NCBI RefSeq assembly: GCF_963666255.1
Contig: NZ_OY762656.1
Location: 1,612,001-1,676,000 of the forward strand
DNA: 64,000 bases
Reading direction: 5' to 3'
Source: an uncultured Propionivibrio sp.
GTDB lineage: Bacteria > Pseudomonadota > Gammaproteobacteria > Burkholderiales > Rhodocyclaceae
The notes below the pieces were generated by a model. That model saw nothing but the letters and a program-made list of their open reading frames with translations, did not search any database and was not told the origin of the DNA. This document shows, piece after piece, positions 48,415-57,793 of the stretch. Each line of letters starts with the position of its first letter. Within the stretch, counting starts at the first letter, position 1. Position numbers and translations under genes: made by a program.

Positions 48415-49926
48415 TCAGGATACCGTGTTGCGGCGCCGGAGCAAAGCGACGCAGAGCAGGCAGAGCATGACGATCGGCGCATTGCCGCCGCGGATGAAGG
48501 GCGTGACGCCGACATAAGCGCGGATTTCGCCGCGCAATGCCCCTCGGGTAAATGACGGCAACTTGGCGACGACGCGGCCGTCGGCGGCGATGATCGCCGT
48601 CATGCCGGTGTTGGTGGCGCGCAGCATCATGCGCCCGGTTTCGAGCGCACGCATCCGGGAAATCTGCAGGTGCTGCGCCGGCGCCAGCGAGTCGCCGAAC
48701 CAGGCGACGTTGGAGAGGTTGATGAGGAGCTCCGCTTCCGGCAGTGCACGGATGATTTCCTCGCCGAAGGCATCTTCATAGCAGATGTCGAGCGCGGCCT
48801 TCAGCGGGCCGATGCGGATGGGATGCTGGTCGGCGGCGCCCGGCGTGAAATCGGACATCGGAATCTGCGCGAGGTCCATCAGCCAGCGGAAGCCGGGCGG
48901 GACGAATTCGCCGAAGGGAACGAGATGCGATTTGTCATAGCGCTGCAGGCCGGTGGCGCCGACGGCGATGGCTGAATTGGCATAGGCTTGGGCGTTGCCG
49001 GTGGCGACGCCGAGGATCAGTTCGCCGTTCTGGCGCAGCGCCAGGCCGCGCAGGGCGTCGATGAAGCCGGGCGGCAACTGGTCGTAAAGCGCGGGAATCG
49101 CTGTTTCGGGCAGGACCGTGAGTTGGGCGGGATTGTCTTCGGCGAGGTGGAAATAGGTCCGCAGCGATTCGTTGAACCATTCCGGCCGCCACTTGAGTTC
49201 CTGCGGAATATTGCCTTGCAGCAGCGCGACGCTGAGCGGCTCGCCACGTGCTTCGGTCCAGCGGACTTCGCGTAACAGCGCACCGCCGGCGAGTACGAGC
49301 GCGACGGCCAGCAGCGGGCCGCGCAGGGCGGCGGCCGCGCCGCGCGAACGCCAGGTCGCGTGCGCCACGGCCAGGCTGGCGCCGAGCCAGGCGGTGGCCG
49401 CCGAGATGCCGAAGACGCCGAGGATCGGCGCGATACCGGCGAGCGGGCTGGGCGGGGTTTGCGAGTAACCGACGGCGAGCCAGGGGAAGCCGGTCAGCAC
49501 ATAACCGCGCAGCCACTCGCTGAGCGCCCAGAGCGCGGCGAAGAAGAGCGGACGCCGCCAGCCGGCGACCGGGGCGAAACGGGCGAAGAGCGCGCCGACG
49601 AGGGCCGGATAGAGCGCGAGAAAAAGGCAGAAGAGCAGCGTCGCCAGGCCGGCGACCGGGGCGGGCATGCCGCCGAAGGTGCTGAGGCTGACGAAGATCC
49701 ACGAGACGCCGCCGAGAAACAGGCCGGCGCCAAAGGCAAAACCGATCTTTGCGCCGGTGACCGCACACCGCGCGTCGGCTGCCGTGTCGAGCAGCCGGAA
49801 CAGTCCCGCCAGTGTGACGACAATGAGCGGGAAGGCGTCGATCGGGGCAAAGGCCGCCACGCTCAGCAGGCCGAGCGCAAAGGCAAGCAGCAACGGACGC
49901 CAGCGCCGTTCAGTCGATCTTGGCAT
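48415..49926 (-). CDS. lnt: Apolipoprotein N-acyltransferase
   Basis: 503 residues. Six or seven membrane helices at the N-terminal half (LLLAFALGLLSVAAFAPIDAFP and onward), then a nitrilase-like periplasmic domain: LTVLPETAIPALYDQLP (catalytic Glu), YDKSHLVPFGEFVPPGF (catalytic Lys) and LDICYEDAFGEEI (catalytic Cys), with NLSNVAWFGDSLAPAQHLQIS. It adds the third acyl chain to lipoproteins. The start overlaps the corC stop by 17 bases. Confidence 0.96.
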   Translation of the reverse strand: MPRSTERRWRPLLLAFALGLLSVAAFAPIDAFPLIVVTLAGLFRLLDTAADARCAVTGAKIGFAFGAGLFLGGVSWIFVSLSTFGGMPAPVAGLATLLFCLFLALYPALVGALFARFAPVAGWRRPLFFAALWALSEWLRGYVLTGFPWLAVGYSQTPPSPLAGIAPILGVFGISAATAWLGASLAVAHATWRSRGAAAALRGPLLAVALVLAGGALLREVRWTEARGEPLSVALLQGNIPQELKWRPEWFNESLRTYFHLAEDNPAQLTVLPETAIPALYDQLPPGFIDALRGLALRQNGELILGVATGNAQAYANSAIAVGATGLQRYDKSHLVPFGEFVPPGFRWLMDLAQIPMSDFTPGAADQHPIRIGPLKAALDICYEDAFGEEIIRALPEAELLINLSNVAWFGDSLAPAQHLQISRMRALETGRMMLRATNTGMTAIIAADGRVVAKLPSFTRGALRGEIRAYVGVTPFIRGGNAPIVMLCLLCVALLRRRNTVS

Positions 49927-50755
49927 GGTCGTCCGGCGGCAGCGGGCAGGCGATCGGGCTGGCGAAAAGCGTGTAGATGCGTCGGCGGTCGGCGCGCAGC
50001 ACCTGGAACAGGATCCCGTCGATCTCGATCAGTTCGTTGCGGCGGGGGACGCGGCCAAGATGGCTGAGGATCAGGCCGCCGACGGTCTCGTAATCGGCGC
50101 TGTCGAATTGCGTGCCGAGCGACGCGTTGAAATCGCCGATCGGCGTGTGCGCCTTGATGCGGTGACGACCGGTGCGGTCGATGCGGATGTTGTCCTCGGT
50201 GTCATCGAAGTCGTATTCATCCTCGATCTCGCCGACGATCTGCTCCAGCACGTCCTCGATCGTGATCAGGCCGCTGACACCGGCATATTCGTCGACGACG
50301 ATGGCCATGTGGTTGTGCGAGACGCGAAATTCGCGCAGCAGCACATTGAGGCGCTTCGACTCGGGAATGAAAATCGCCGGGCGCAGCCAGTCTTTCAGGT
50401 GAAACGCGCTGCCGGCCTCGACGCGCAGCAGGTCCTTGGCGAGCAGGATGCCGATGACGTTATCGCGGTCGCCGTCGATGACCGGGAAGCGCGAGTGCGC
50501 GGTGCGGTTGATCTGCGCGACGATCTTGTCGAGCGGATCGTCGAGGCCGACGACTTCCATGCGCGGGCGCGGCACCATGACGTCGCGGACGCTGACTTCG
50601 GACGCCGCCAGCGCGCCTTCGGTGATCGATAGCGCATCGGCATCGAGCAGCTTGCGCTCATGCGCCGAGTGCAGTAACGCCATCAGTTGTTCGCGGTCTT
50701 CCGGCTCGCGCAGCAGCAGCGACGACAGCCGCTCGAAGAAATTCGGTTTGTCCAT
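49910..50755 (-). CDS. corC: CorC family CBS-pair protein (magnesium/cobalt efflux type)
   Basis: 281 residues: a short N-terminal helical region, a CBS pair (about residues 65-185, with [19 protein letters not shown] and [36 protein letters not shown]) and a C-terminal CorC-HlyC domain ([29 protein letters not shown]). It lacks the DUF21 membrane domain of CNNM proteins. The physiological role is debated (Mg/Co efflux, or envelope homeostasis). Its ATG shares one base with the ybeY stop. Confidence 0.92.
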   Translation of the reverse strand: MDKPNFFERLSSLLLREPEDREQLMALLHSAHERKLLDADALSITEGALAASEVSVRDVMVPRPRMEVVGLDDPLDKIVAQINRTAHSRFPVIDGDRDNVIGILLAKDLLRVEAGSAFHLKDWLRPAIFIPESKRLNVLLREFRVSHNHMAIVVDEYAGVSGLITIEDVLEQIVGEIEDEYDFDDTEDNIRIDRTGRHRIKAHTPIGDFNASLGTQFDSADYETVGGLILSHLGRVPRRNELIEIDGILFQVLRADRRRIYTLFASPIACPLPPDDHAKID

Positions 50756-51240
50756 CAGCGGCGTTTCCGGGTCGGCGACGCGGCGGCTTCTTCGGCGTAT
50801 GGGTCGCCGAAGCCGAGCGCCGCGAGGATGACACGTTCCTTGTCTTCCATGGCTTTGGCATCGTCCTCGCCGGTCTCGTGATCGTAGCCTTGCAGATGCA
50901 GGATGCCGTGCACGATCAGGTGGGCGCAGTGGGCTTTGGGCGACTTGCCCTGTTCCCCGGCCTCGCGCCGGACGACCGGGGTACAGACGACGAGGTCGCC
51001 GCAGACGACGGGGTCGTCGTCATACGGGAAGGACAGCACATTGGTGGCGTAGTCCTTGTGGCGGAAGTCGCGGTTCAGCGTGCGGCCTTCATCCTCGTCG
51101 ACGAAGCGGATCGTGATCTGGCCGCCGCGCGGTCCGTCGACGTCGAGCGCCCGACGGACCCAGGTGCGGATTGCCGGACGCTGCGGCAATTCGTCGTCGC
51201 AGGCGTACTGCACACTCAGGTTAAGACGTTTGCTTGCCAT
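50755..51240 (-). CDS. ybeY: Endoribonuclease YbeY (rRNA maturation)
   Basis: 161 residues. The zinc motif [16 protein letters not shown] (H3xH5xH) and the preceding [18 protein letters not shown] and [18 protein letters not shown] match YbeY, which trims 16S rRNA 3' ends and takes part in ribosome quality control. The ATG at 51240 is used rather than the one 12 codons earlier; it overlaps phoH by 20 bases. Confidence 0.93.
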   Translation of the reverse strand: MASKRLNLSVQYACDDELPQRPAIRTWVRRALDVDGPRGGQITIRFVDEDEGRTLNRDFRHKDYATNVLSFPYDDDPVVCGDLVVCTPVVRREAGEQGKSPKAHCAHLIVHGILHLQGYDHETGEDDAKAMEDKERVILAALGFGDPYAEEAAASPTRKRR

Positions 51241-52252
51241 GGTGCTTGCTCTCCTCGGCGGCGGTATGCGCCTCATATGCCGATACGATACGGGCGACGA
51301 GCGGATGACGGACGACGTCGTCCTTCTGGAATTCAGTGAAGGCGATGCCGCGCACCTCGCGCAGAATCAGGCGGGCTTCGATCAGGCCGCTCTTTTGTCC
51401 GCGCTGAAGATCGATCTGGGTGACATCGCCGGTGACGACTGCCTTGGCACCGATGCCGATGCGTGTGAGGAACATCTTCATCTGTTCCGGCGTCGTGTTC
51501 TGCGCTTCGTCGAGAATGATGAAGGCATGGTTGAGGGTGCGGCCGCGCATGTAGGCGAGCGGGGCGATTTCGATGGCGCCGCGTTCGAACAGCTTGCCGA
51601 CCTTGTCGAAGCCCATCAGGTCGTAGAGCGCGTCGTAGAGCGGACGCAGGTAGGGGTCGACTTTCTGGGTGAGGTCGCCGGGCAGGAAACCGAGCCGTTC
51701 GCCCGCTTCGACGGCGGGGCGGGTGAGGACGATGCGCTGGACGAGTTCGCGCTCGAAGGCATCGACGGCCGAGGCGACCGCCAGATAGGTCTTGCCGGTG
51801 CCGGCCGGGCCGGTGCCGAAAGTGATGTCGTGTTCCTGGATCTGCTTGAGGTAGTCGACCTGGCGCGGCGTGCGGCCGTGCAGGTCGGTCTTGCGTGTCA
51901 TCAGCGTCGGGGCTGCGCCGGGCGAAGCGCTTGACGTTGTGTTGTTGCGGCGGGCCGGACGGTTGATCAGCTCGATCAGGCCGAGCTGGATGTCATCGAT
52001 CGAGATCGGGTCCTTGGCTTGCGCATAAAAGGTCTGCAGGGCTTCGGAGGCGCGGGCGGTGTGCGCCGTATCTCCTCGCAACGTGAAGCGTTCGCCGCGC
52101 CGTGCGATGGTGACGTCGAGCGCCGTCTCGATCTGGCGCAGGTTCTCGTCGAGCGCGCCGCAGAGATTGGCGAGGTGCAGGTTGTTGACGGGCGACAGCA
52201 GCAGCTCGATGGCGCGCGGTTTGGCGGGGGCGCTCCCATTCTTGGGGCTCAT
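51221..52252 (-). CDS. phoH: PhoH-like ATPase (YbeZ)
   Basis: 343 residues. An N-terminal KH-like region is followed by the PhoH ATPase domain: [24 protein letters not shown] (Walker A), [59 protein letters not shown] (Walker B) and GDVTQIDL. It is the partner of YbeY and probably an RNA helicase-like ATPase. A GTG at 52274-52276 overlapping the miaB stop is an alternative start; the ATG at 52252 is preferred because it begins at the conserved region. Confidence 0.92.
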   Translation of the reverse strand: MSPKNGSAPAKPRAIELLLSPVNNLHLANLCGALDENLRQIETALDVTIARRGERFTLRGDTAHTARASEALQTFYAQAKDPISIDDIQLGLIELINRPARRNNTTSSASPGAAPTLMTRKTDLHGRTPRQVDYLKQIQEHDITFGTGPAGTGKTYLAVASAVDAFERELVQRIVLTRPAVEAGERLGFLPGDLTQKVDPYLRPLYDALYDLMGFDKVGKLFERGAIEIAPLAYMRGRTLNHAFIILDEAQNTTPEQMKMFLTRIGIGAKAVVTGDVTQIDLQRGQKSGLIEARLILREVRGIAFTEFQKDDVVRHPLVARIVSAYEAHTAAEESKHHGKQTS

Positions 52253-52272
52253 TCCTGTGGCATTCCTTTCGG

Positions 52273-53610
52273 TCACGATTCGCGGGTGACCACCTCGCCG
52301 CGCAGCGAATGCGGCAGGGCGGCGGTGATGCGCACGTCGATGAAGCGGTGGAGCAGGCGGCGCGATCCCTCAAAGTTGACGATGCGGTTGTTGTCGGTGC
52401 GTCCGGCGAGTTCGTTCTCGTCCTTTTTCGACAGGCTTTCGACGAGGACGCGCTGGATCGTGCCGACCATCGACTCGGATACCTCCTGGGCGAGCGCGTC
52501 GATGCGTTGCTGCAGGCGGTTCAGGCGTTCGAGATGACGTTCGCGCGGGGTGTCGTCGTGCATTTCGGCGGCTGGCGTGCCGGGCCGCGGGCTGAAAATG
52601 AACGAGAAGGAGGCGTCGAAGCGGACGTCCTCGATCAGCTTCATGGTCTTCTCGAAATCTTCCTCTGTTTCACCGGGAAAACCGACGATGAAATCGGAAG
52701 ACAATGAAATGTCGGGGCGCGCCGCGCGCAGCTTGCGCACGAGGCTCTTGTATTCGAGGGCCGTGTAGCCGCGCTTCATCGCCGCCAGGATGCGGTCCGA
52801 ACCGGACTGGACGGGCAGGTGCAGGTGCGAGACGAGCTTCGGTACGCGGGCGTAGACGTCGATCAGCCGCTGCGAAAGTTCGCAGGGGTGCGAGGTGGTG
52901 TAGCGGATGCGCTCGATGCCCGGCACCTCGGCGATGTACTCGATGAGCATGGCGAGGTCGGCGAGTTCGTCGCTGCCGGACATGGCGCCGCGATAGGCAT
53001 TGACGTTCTGCCCGAGCAGCGTCACTTCGCCGACGCCTTGGGCGGCGAGGCCGGCGACTTCGGTGAGGATGTCGTCGAAGGGGCGCGAGACCTCGTCGCC
53101 GCGGGTGTAGGGGACGATGCAGTACGTGCAGAACTTGCTGCAGCCTTCCATGATCGAGACGAAGGCGGCGGCGCCCTCGACCTTGGCCGGCGGCATGGCG
53201 TCGAATTTCTCGATTTCCGGGAAGGAGACGTCGACCTGGGCCTTGCCCTGGCGGCGCTTTTCGGCGATCAGTTGCGGCAGGCGATGCAGCGTCTGCGGGC
53301 CGAAAACGACGTCGACATAGGGCGCGCGGCGGATGATCGCGTCGCCTTCCTGGCTGGCGACGCAGCCGCCGACGCCGATGATCAGGTCGGGTTTGTCCTG
53401 TTTCAGCAGGCGCACGCGGCCGAGGTCATGGAAGACGCGTTCCTGTGCCTTTTCCCGTACCGAACAGGTGTTGAACAGGATGATGTCTGCATCCTCCGGC
53501 CGGTCGGTCTTGATGATTTCTTCGGAAGCGCCGAGTACGTCGGCCATCTTGTCCGAGTCGTACTCGTTCATCTGGCACCCGAAAGTGCGGATGAACAATT
53601 TTTTTGCCAT
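52273..53610 (-). CDS. miaB: tRNA-2-methylthio-N6-dimethylallyladenosine synthase
   Basis: 445 residues. N-terminal methylthiotransferase domain with [15 protein letters not shown] (C12), NTCSVREKA and [11 protein letters not shown] (three cluster cysteines); radical-SAM core with [17 protein letters not shown]; and a C-terminal TRAM domain (about residue 375 onward). MiaB adds a methylthio group to i6A37 of tRNAs reading UNN codons. The ATG at 53610 is the family start. It begins the miaB-phoH-ybeY-corC-lnt series. Confidence 0.97.
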   Translation of the reverse strand: MAKKLFIRTFGCQMNEYDSDKMADVLGASEEIIKTDRPEDADIILFNTCSVREKAQERVFHDLGRVRLLKQDKPDLIIGVGGCVASQEGDAIIRRAPYVDVVFGPQTLHRLPQLIAEKRRQGKAQVDVSFPEIEKFDAMPPAKVEGAAAFVSIMEGCSKFCTYCIVPYTRGDEVSRPFDDILTEVAGLAAQGVGEVTLLGQNVNAYRGAMSGSDELADLAMLIEYIAEVPGIERIRYTTSHPCELSQRLIDVYARVPKLVSHLHLPVQSGSDRILAAMKRGYTALEYKSLVRKLRAARPDISLSSDFIVGFPGETEEDFEKTMKLIEDVRFDASFSFIFSPRPGTPAAEMHDDTPRERHLERLNRLQQRIDALAQEVSESMVGTIQRVLVESLSKKDENELAGRTDNNRIVNFEGSRRLLHRFIDVRITAALPHSLRGEVVTRES

Positions 53611-53617
53611 AAAAGGT

Positions 53618-53983
53618 TCAGTTCTGTTGAAGCGCCGATAGCTCGGCCTGGCTGACCATCCAGACGCGGAAGACTGCGCCGAAGGGATCATTGATGTAAA
53701 CGACGGTTTTGTTTTCCTGTAGTGTCATGGGCTGGACGATCAGATTCTGCGAATTCCGGAATTGTGCCACCGGCGAAAGCGCGAGATCCCTTCCATTGAT
53801 GACGATCCGGCCGTTGCCGGCCGGCGGTGCCATGACGCCGAGCTTTGCTTCGGGGGGAAGCTTGCGCTTCATCACATAGCTTTCGTACTGCTGCGGACTC
53901 TGGACCGGCGTGGTCGCACTGAGCGACGCCGCTTCGAGGACGGCGCTGACGATCGAAGCAATGAGCGAGGCGGGCAATGGCAT
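53618..53983 (-). CDS. Small secreted protein of unknown function
   Basis: 121 residues. The first about 23 residues ([23 protein letters not shown]) look like a signal or membrane segment. The rest is beta-rich: [63 protein letters not shown] do not recognise a family. It ends 7 bases from the miaB start in the same orientation, so it may be co-transcribed with miaB. Confidence 0.6.
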   Translation of the reverse strand: MPLPASLIASIVSAVLEAASLSATTPVQSPQQYESYVMKRKLPPEAKLGVMAPPAGNGRIVINGRDLALSPVAQFRNSQNLIVQPMTLQENKTVVYINDPFGAVFRVWMVSQAELSALQQN

Positions 53984-54019
53984 CGCCGTATTATAGTCAA
54001 GCCGCCTGTTTTTGTGGGC

Positions 54020-54049
54020 TTGACCGAACCCGGCAGGTGCTCGTATAAT
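54020..54049 (+). promoter_or_regulatory. Promoter of tRNA-Met
   Basis: TTGACC (54020-54025) and TATAAT (54044-54049), 18 bases apart, near-consensus sigma70 and 13 bases before the tRNA 5' end. Confidence 0.85.
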
Positions 54050-54062
54050 TCGCGCCCTTCGT

Positions 54063-54139
54063 GGTGATGTAGCTCAGTCGGTTAGAGCGATGGATTCATA
54101 ACCCATAGGTCGGCAGTTCGATTCTGCCCATCACCACCA
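54063..54139 (+). tRNA. tRNA-Met (anticodon CAT, elongator type)
   Basis: 77 bases. The acceptor arms GGTGATG and CATCACC pair fully, D-arm AGCTCAGTCGGTTAGAGC and T-arm GGCAGTTCGATTCTGCC are canonical, the anticodon loop is TTCATAA with CAT as anticodon, and CCA is encoded. The one imperfect pair is A-C at the loop end of the anticodon stem. It lacks the CGCGGGG start of initiator tRNA and does not look like the Ile2 (lysidine) tRNA, so elongator Met is chosen. Confidence 0.92.
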
Positions 54140-54155
54140 GTATTCCTAAGCATTT

Positions 54156-54183
54156 AGGCCAACTCTTCGGGGTTGGCCTTTTT
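54156..54183 (+). terminator. Rho-independent terminator of tRNA-Met
   Basis: AGGCCAAC (54156-54163) and GTTGGCCT (54172-54179) form an 8-bp stem with an 8-base loop, then a T-run (54179-54183). Confidence 0.9.
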
Positions 54184-54274
54184 GTTGGGCTATAACCGGG
54201 CTATTACTAAGGCTCCGGTCTCACCGTTGCCAAGTGGGCAGCCAGAGCGCAGGTTCTCAGTCTGCAGGCGGCAC

Positions 54275-55186
54275 TTATTCAAGTGCCTGATCCCACGGCG
54301 CAGGATCGCCGGCGAAACGCTCGGCAAGAAAATCGACCAGCAGGCGCAATGCCAGCGGTTGGTGCTGGCGCGAAAGATAAATCGCATGGATGCCGAGAAC
54401 GTCGGCGTTATAGTCGGGCAATATCTGCACCAGACGGCCGGCGCGCAGATCGTCACCCAGATAGTAGGTCGGCAGCATGCCGATGCCCGCACCGGAGAGC
54501 ACGGCGCGTCGGAGCACCGCCGTTTCGTTGGTATGAAAACTCCAGTCCACCGGCACCGTGAGCGTTTCGCCGTTGCGTGTCAGGCGGTACTGCTTGCCGA
54601 TGCCGAAGGCGTGCGCGATGCAGCGATGCTGGCGCAAATCCTCGGCGGTACGCGGTGCGCCATGCCGCTCAAGATAGCCGGGTGAAGCACACAGCATCGA
54701 ATGACAGCGTGCCAGCGGTCTTGTAATCATCGTCGGGTCCAGCGTGTTCGTCAGGCGTACCGCCAAATCGACCCGTTCGGCCACCAGGTCGCTTGCTTTA
54801 TCGCTCACCGACAGCACGATTTCCACTTGAGTATGCTGGCGCTGGAAGTCGACGAGCGCCGCCGTGAGTTGCGCTTCAGCAAAGGAGCTGGAGGTCGTGA
54901 CGCGCAAGATCCCGGCCGGTTCCCGGCTGCGTTCTGCGGCGATGTGCTGCACATCCGCGGTGATCTCCAGTAATTGCCGACAGGCCGGCATTGCCGCCTG
55001 TCCGGCCTCCGTCAGACTGATTTTCCGGGTCGTCCGATGTAATAGCCGGGCGCCGAACCACGTCTCCACCGCCGCGAGATAGCGGCTCACCATGGCGGCG
55101 GACATTTCCAGATGTTCGGCGGCCTGCGTCAGGCTGCCCCGGTCGGCAATCTCCACGAACACGCGTACGGCGGTCAAGCGATCCAT
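54275..55186 (-). CDS. LysR family transcriptional regulator
   Basis: 303 residues beginning MDRLTAVRVFVEIADRGSLTQAAEHLEMSAAMVSRYLAAVETWFG, a helix-turn-helix of the family, then an effector domain with LRVTTSSSFAEAQLTAAL and GAGIGMLPTYYLGDDLR, of the CrgA/AaeR-like look. It is divergent from the MBL-fold gene 104 bases away and likely regulates it and the DsbA-like gene. The ATG at 55186 opens on the DNA-binding helix. Confidence 0.87.
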   Translation of the reverse strand: MDRLTAVRVFVEIADRGSLTQAAEHLEMSAAMVSRYLAAVETWFGARLLHRTTRKISLTEAGQAAMPACRQLLEITADVQHIAAERSREPAGILRVTTSSSFAEAQLTAALVDFQRQHTQVEIVLSVSDKASDLVAERVDLAVRLTNTLDPTMITRPLARCHSMLCASPGYLERHGAPRTAEDLRQHRCIAHAFGIGKQYRLTRNGETLTVPVDWSFHTNETAVLRRAVLSGAGIGMLPTYYLGDDLRAGRLVQILPDYNADVLGIHAIYLSRQHQPLALRLLVDFLAERFAGDPAPWDQALE

Positions 55187-55290
55187 ATCATCGATTTGTG
55201 CAATAAACAATCAACTGATACGGACTTTATCAACTGATTCGGAAAAATTAAAGTTATTTCCGTCGTCCCCCATCTTTCAAGGAGATAGCC

Positions 55291-56181
55291 ATGTGCCAAC
55301 TCAGCAAAATCGCCCGTTTCATCTTCCCCGCCCTGACTCTGGGCGTCGTCGCCTCTACCGGTGCTTCCGCCCAAACGGCGGCTCCGCTGACGGTCAGGGT
55401 CTACAACGCCGACAGCAATAGTTTCCACGTCAACGCGGTCCTGGTCAGCGGCAAGACCGAATCCATCGTCATCGACAGCGGTTTCACCCGTGCCGACGCC
55501 CTGCGCGTGGCAGCCAATGTCCTCGATAGCGGCAAGACGCTCAAGGCGATCTTCATCAGCAATGCCGACCCGGATTTCTACTTCGGCGCCGAAGTACTCA
55601 AGAGCACCTTCCCACACGCGCAGGTGCTGACGACACCGGCGGTGCGCGAGAGAATCCAGGCGAAGCTCGACGGCAAGCTGGCGTTCTGGTCGCCGAAAAT
55701 GGGCGCCAACGCCCCGCAAAAGCCGATCATTCCGGATCTGTTGCCGGGAACGACGCTGCATGTCGACGGGGAAGTCATCGAGGTGCGTGGCACCACTGGC
55801 GAACTGGCGCATCGCCCCTATGTGTGGATTCCGTCGATCAAGACCATTGCCGGCAATATTGCGATCTTCGGCAATCTGCATGTGTGGGCCGCCGACACGC
55901 AGAAAGCCAGTGAGCGCAAGGCATGGTTCGCGCAACTGGACGAGATCGAAGCGCTCAAGCCGGAAACGGTCGTGCCTGGCCACATGGCCCCCGGCACTGC
56001 GCTGGACGCCAGTGCCATCCGCTTCACGCGGGCGTACCTGCAACGTTTCGACACGGAAGCGGCCAAAGCTCGAACCGGTGCCGAATTGATCGAAGCGATG
56101 AAGACCGCATATCCCGGCGCCGGGCTGGGTATCGCGCTCGATATCGGCGCCAAGGTCAACAAGGGCGAAATGCCGTGGTAA
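55291..56181 (+). CDS. Secreted MBL-fold protein, Vmh-like, with degenerate metal site
   Basis: 296 residues. A signal peptide (ARFIFPALTLGVVASTGASA) is followed by an MBL-type core: NSFHVNAVLVSGKTESIVIDSGFTRADALRVAANVL, then IFISNADPDFYFGAEVL at the position of the usual HxHxDH motif, which here has Asn, Asp and Phe in place of the three His. A later VVPGHMAPGT keeps the last His. It would bind zinc poorly or differently. AAGGAGAT lies just upstream of the ATG. The Vmh name is from family memory; substrate unknown. Confidence 0.7.
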   Translation: MCQLSKIARFIFPALTLGVVASTGASAQTAAPLTVRVYNADSNSFHVNAVLVSGKTESIVIDSGFTRADALRVAANVLDSGKTLKAIFISNADPDFYFGAEVLKSTFPHAQVLTTPAVRERIQAKLDGKLAFWSPKMGANAPQKPIIPDLLPGTTLHVDGEVIEVRGTTGELAHRPYVWIPSIKTIAGNIAIFGNLHVWAADTQKASERKAWFAQLDEIEALKPETVVPGHMAPGTALDASAIRFTRAYLQRFDTEAAKARTGAELIEAMKTAYPGAGLGIALDIGAKVNKGEMPW

Positions 56182-56276
56182 TCCGCCGTTCTGCCTCCCG
56201 CGCCGCCCCTGTGCGGTGCATGAGGCAGGGTTTTCATGCTTTATCCAGCACCATTGACGAACGATAGACAACGACC

Positions 56277-56975
56277 ATGACAACGACAACTTTGCACTAC
56301 CTCTACGATCCGCTGTGCGGCTGGTGCTATGCCGCTGCCCCGCTGGTGAAGGCGGCGCGTGAAATCCTCAGCGTACGCCCGCACGGCGGCGGCATGATGG
56401 CCGGTGCCAACCGGCAGGCCGTCACGCCGCAACTGCGTGCCTACGTAAGACAGCACGATGCGCGGATCGCGCAATTGACCGGGCAGCGTTTTGGGTCAGG
56501 CTATGCCGATGGCCTGCTCAATGACATCGGCACGGTACTCGATTCGGAACCGCCCACGGCGGCCATGCTGGCGGCAGAGGAAATCGCCGGGCGCGGACTG
56601 GATATGCTCGCGCAGCTGCAGATCACGCACTATGTCGAGGGGCGCCATATTTCCGAGCGTGCCGTTCTGATCGCGGTCGGGGAGGAACTCGGCCTCGACC
56701 CGGTCGTTTTTGCCGGGGCGCTCGACCGCCAGTCCGGCAACGTGATTCAGGCGCATTTCCGGGAAACCCGGGCGCTCATGGCGGAAGTCGGTGCGCAAGG
56801 GTTTCCGACCCTGCTGCTCCAAAGCGACGACGGCTTGCAGATCGTGGACTTCGCTGCTTATCTGGCGCGTCCGAATGATTTCGGCGACTGGCTGCGCCGG
56901 CAGACAGAAGCTACCCCGGCAATGCCTTCCTCCGGCGAATCTTTACGCTGTGATGCTAATGGTTGTGTCATATAG
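56277..56975 (+). CDS. DsbA-family thiol-disulfide protein (FrnE-like)
   Basis: 232 residues with the FrnE-type thioredoxin fold: LHYLYDPLCGWCYAAAPLVKAA with a CGWC active site, RPHGGGMMAGANRQAV, AAEEIAGRGLDMLAQLQI and VGAQGFPTLLLQSDDG (cis-Pro turn). No signal peptide, so cytoplasmic. The C-terminus ends CDANGCVI with two more Cys. It follows the MBL gene after 95 bases and could be under the same LysR regulator. Confidence 0.85.
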   Translation: MTTTTLHYLYDPLCGWCYAAAPLVKAAREILSVRPHGGGMMAGANRQAVTPQLRAYVRQHDARIAQLTGQRFGSGYADGLLNDIGTVLDSEPPTAAMLAAEEIAGRGLDMLAQLQITHYVEGRHISERAVLIAVGEELGLDPVVFAGALDRQSGNVIQAHFRETRALMAEVGAQGFPTLLLQSDDGLQIVDFAAYLARPNDFGDWLRRQTEATPAMPSSGESLRCDANGCVI

Positions 56976-57040
56976 AGGAGCGCGTCGCGTCCGGCATTCG
57001 GCACGCATGCATTCATGCAGGACGGTAAAGCGGTTCGCTG

Positions 57041-57520
57041 TCAGCAGCTATAGGTTCCCTGCATGAACAGGATTTTCAGATCCAGTTCCAGCTCGCGGAA
57101 AATGCTCTCGTAGTGTCGGAGCAGCGCGGCTTGCATCTCCTCGATCGAAAGCAGGCCCATCCAGCGGCCCGCATCAATCACAGCGAGATATCCGGCTTTC
57201 TGTGCTTGCATCAGCGACAGGTACGTGCTGACTGCCTCTCCGGGGGCGGCGGAAACCTGGCACGCCATCGTGGCGGCGGACACCGGGTCGTCCTCGCGTA
57301 TGCCGGATACACATCCATGCATCCATGTTTGACCCGAAAACACGCCCGGCATAGCCGTACCGTCCCACACCGCCAATGCGTCGATGCCGTGTTGCGCCAT
57401 CCGGGCCAGGACGTCCGCGATCCGCGTCTCCGGCAAAACTGGCGACTCAGGTCGGGCTTTTTCTGCCAGCAGAGTGCCGACCGTCAGTGATTCAATGCGG
57501 GGATGCCGCGGAAGTCCCAT
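57041..57520 (-). CDS. CBS-domain pair protein
   Basis: 159 residues: a first CBS motif (LPETRIADVLARMAQHGIDALAVWDG) and a second (AGEAVSTYLSLMQAQKAGYLAVIDAGRWMGLLSIEEMQAALL). No further domain, so it may bind an adenine nucleotide and regulate something in trans. GGAGG (57526-57530 complement) is 5 bases from the ATG. It is divergent from the secretion locus that begins at 57.8 kb. Confidence 0.8.
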   Translation of the reverse strand: MGLPRHPRIESLTVGTLLAEKARPESPVLPETRIADVLARMAQHGIDALAVWDGTAMPGVFSGQTWMHGCVSGIREDDPVSAATMACQVSAAPGEAVSTYLSLMQAQKAGYLAVIDAGRWMGLLSIEEMQAALLRHYESIFRELELDLKILFMQGTYSC

Positions 57521-57582
57521 GATCGCCTCCTGTCCTGTGTGCATGAGACAGCAGTCGCGTACGGATTGTTCTTTGTCCTGAA

Positions 57583-57600
57583 AATTGCGCTGGCGCAATT
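57583..57600. repeat. Inverted repeat AATTGCGC-TG-GCGCAATT
   Basis: Perfect 8-base arms with a 2-base centre, in the 273-base leader before the type I secretion genes. No T-run. It could be an operator or a small RNA hairpin. Confidence 0.5.
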
Positions 57601-57793
57601 CGGGTTTTTCGGCCCGATGTTCGCATTTGCCACACTCAGTCGGTTCTTTTCTTCCGATCGTGTTGATTGTTCCAGATCAAGAGTCCGGCAAATGTATAAT
57701 GAATAGTTTCCCGAAATTCATAAAACATAAGCGACTGAACCGGTTTTCTTGCGGTGGAATCGGGCCGGACCGGAGCGCTTTTTTTTGGCCATA

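Noticed and set aside
54063..54139. tRNA-Ile2 with CAT anticodon (lysidine-modified) or initiator tRNA-Met
   Set aside because: Acceptor and D-arm bases fit elongator Met better; there is no initiator-type unpaired first base.
57663..57680. TTGAT...ATCAA near the secretion locus, possible FNR/Anr site
   Set aside because: The two halves are 8 bases apart instead of 4, so it does not fit the known site.
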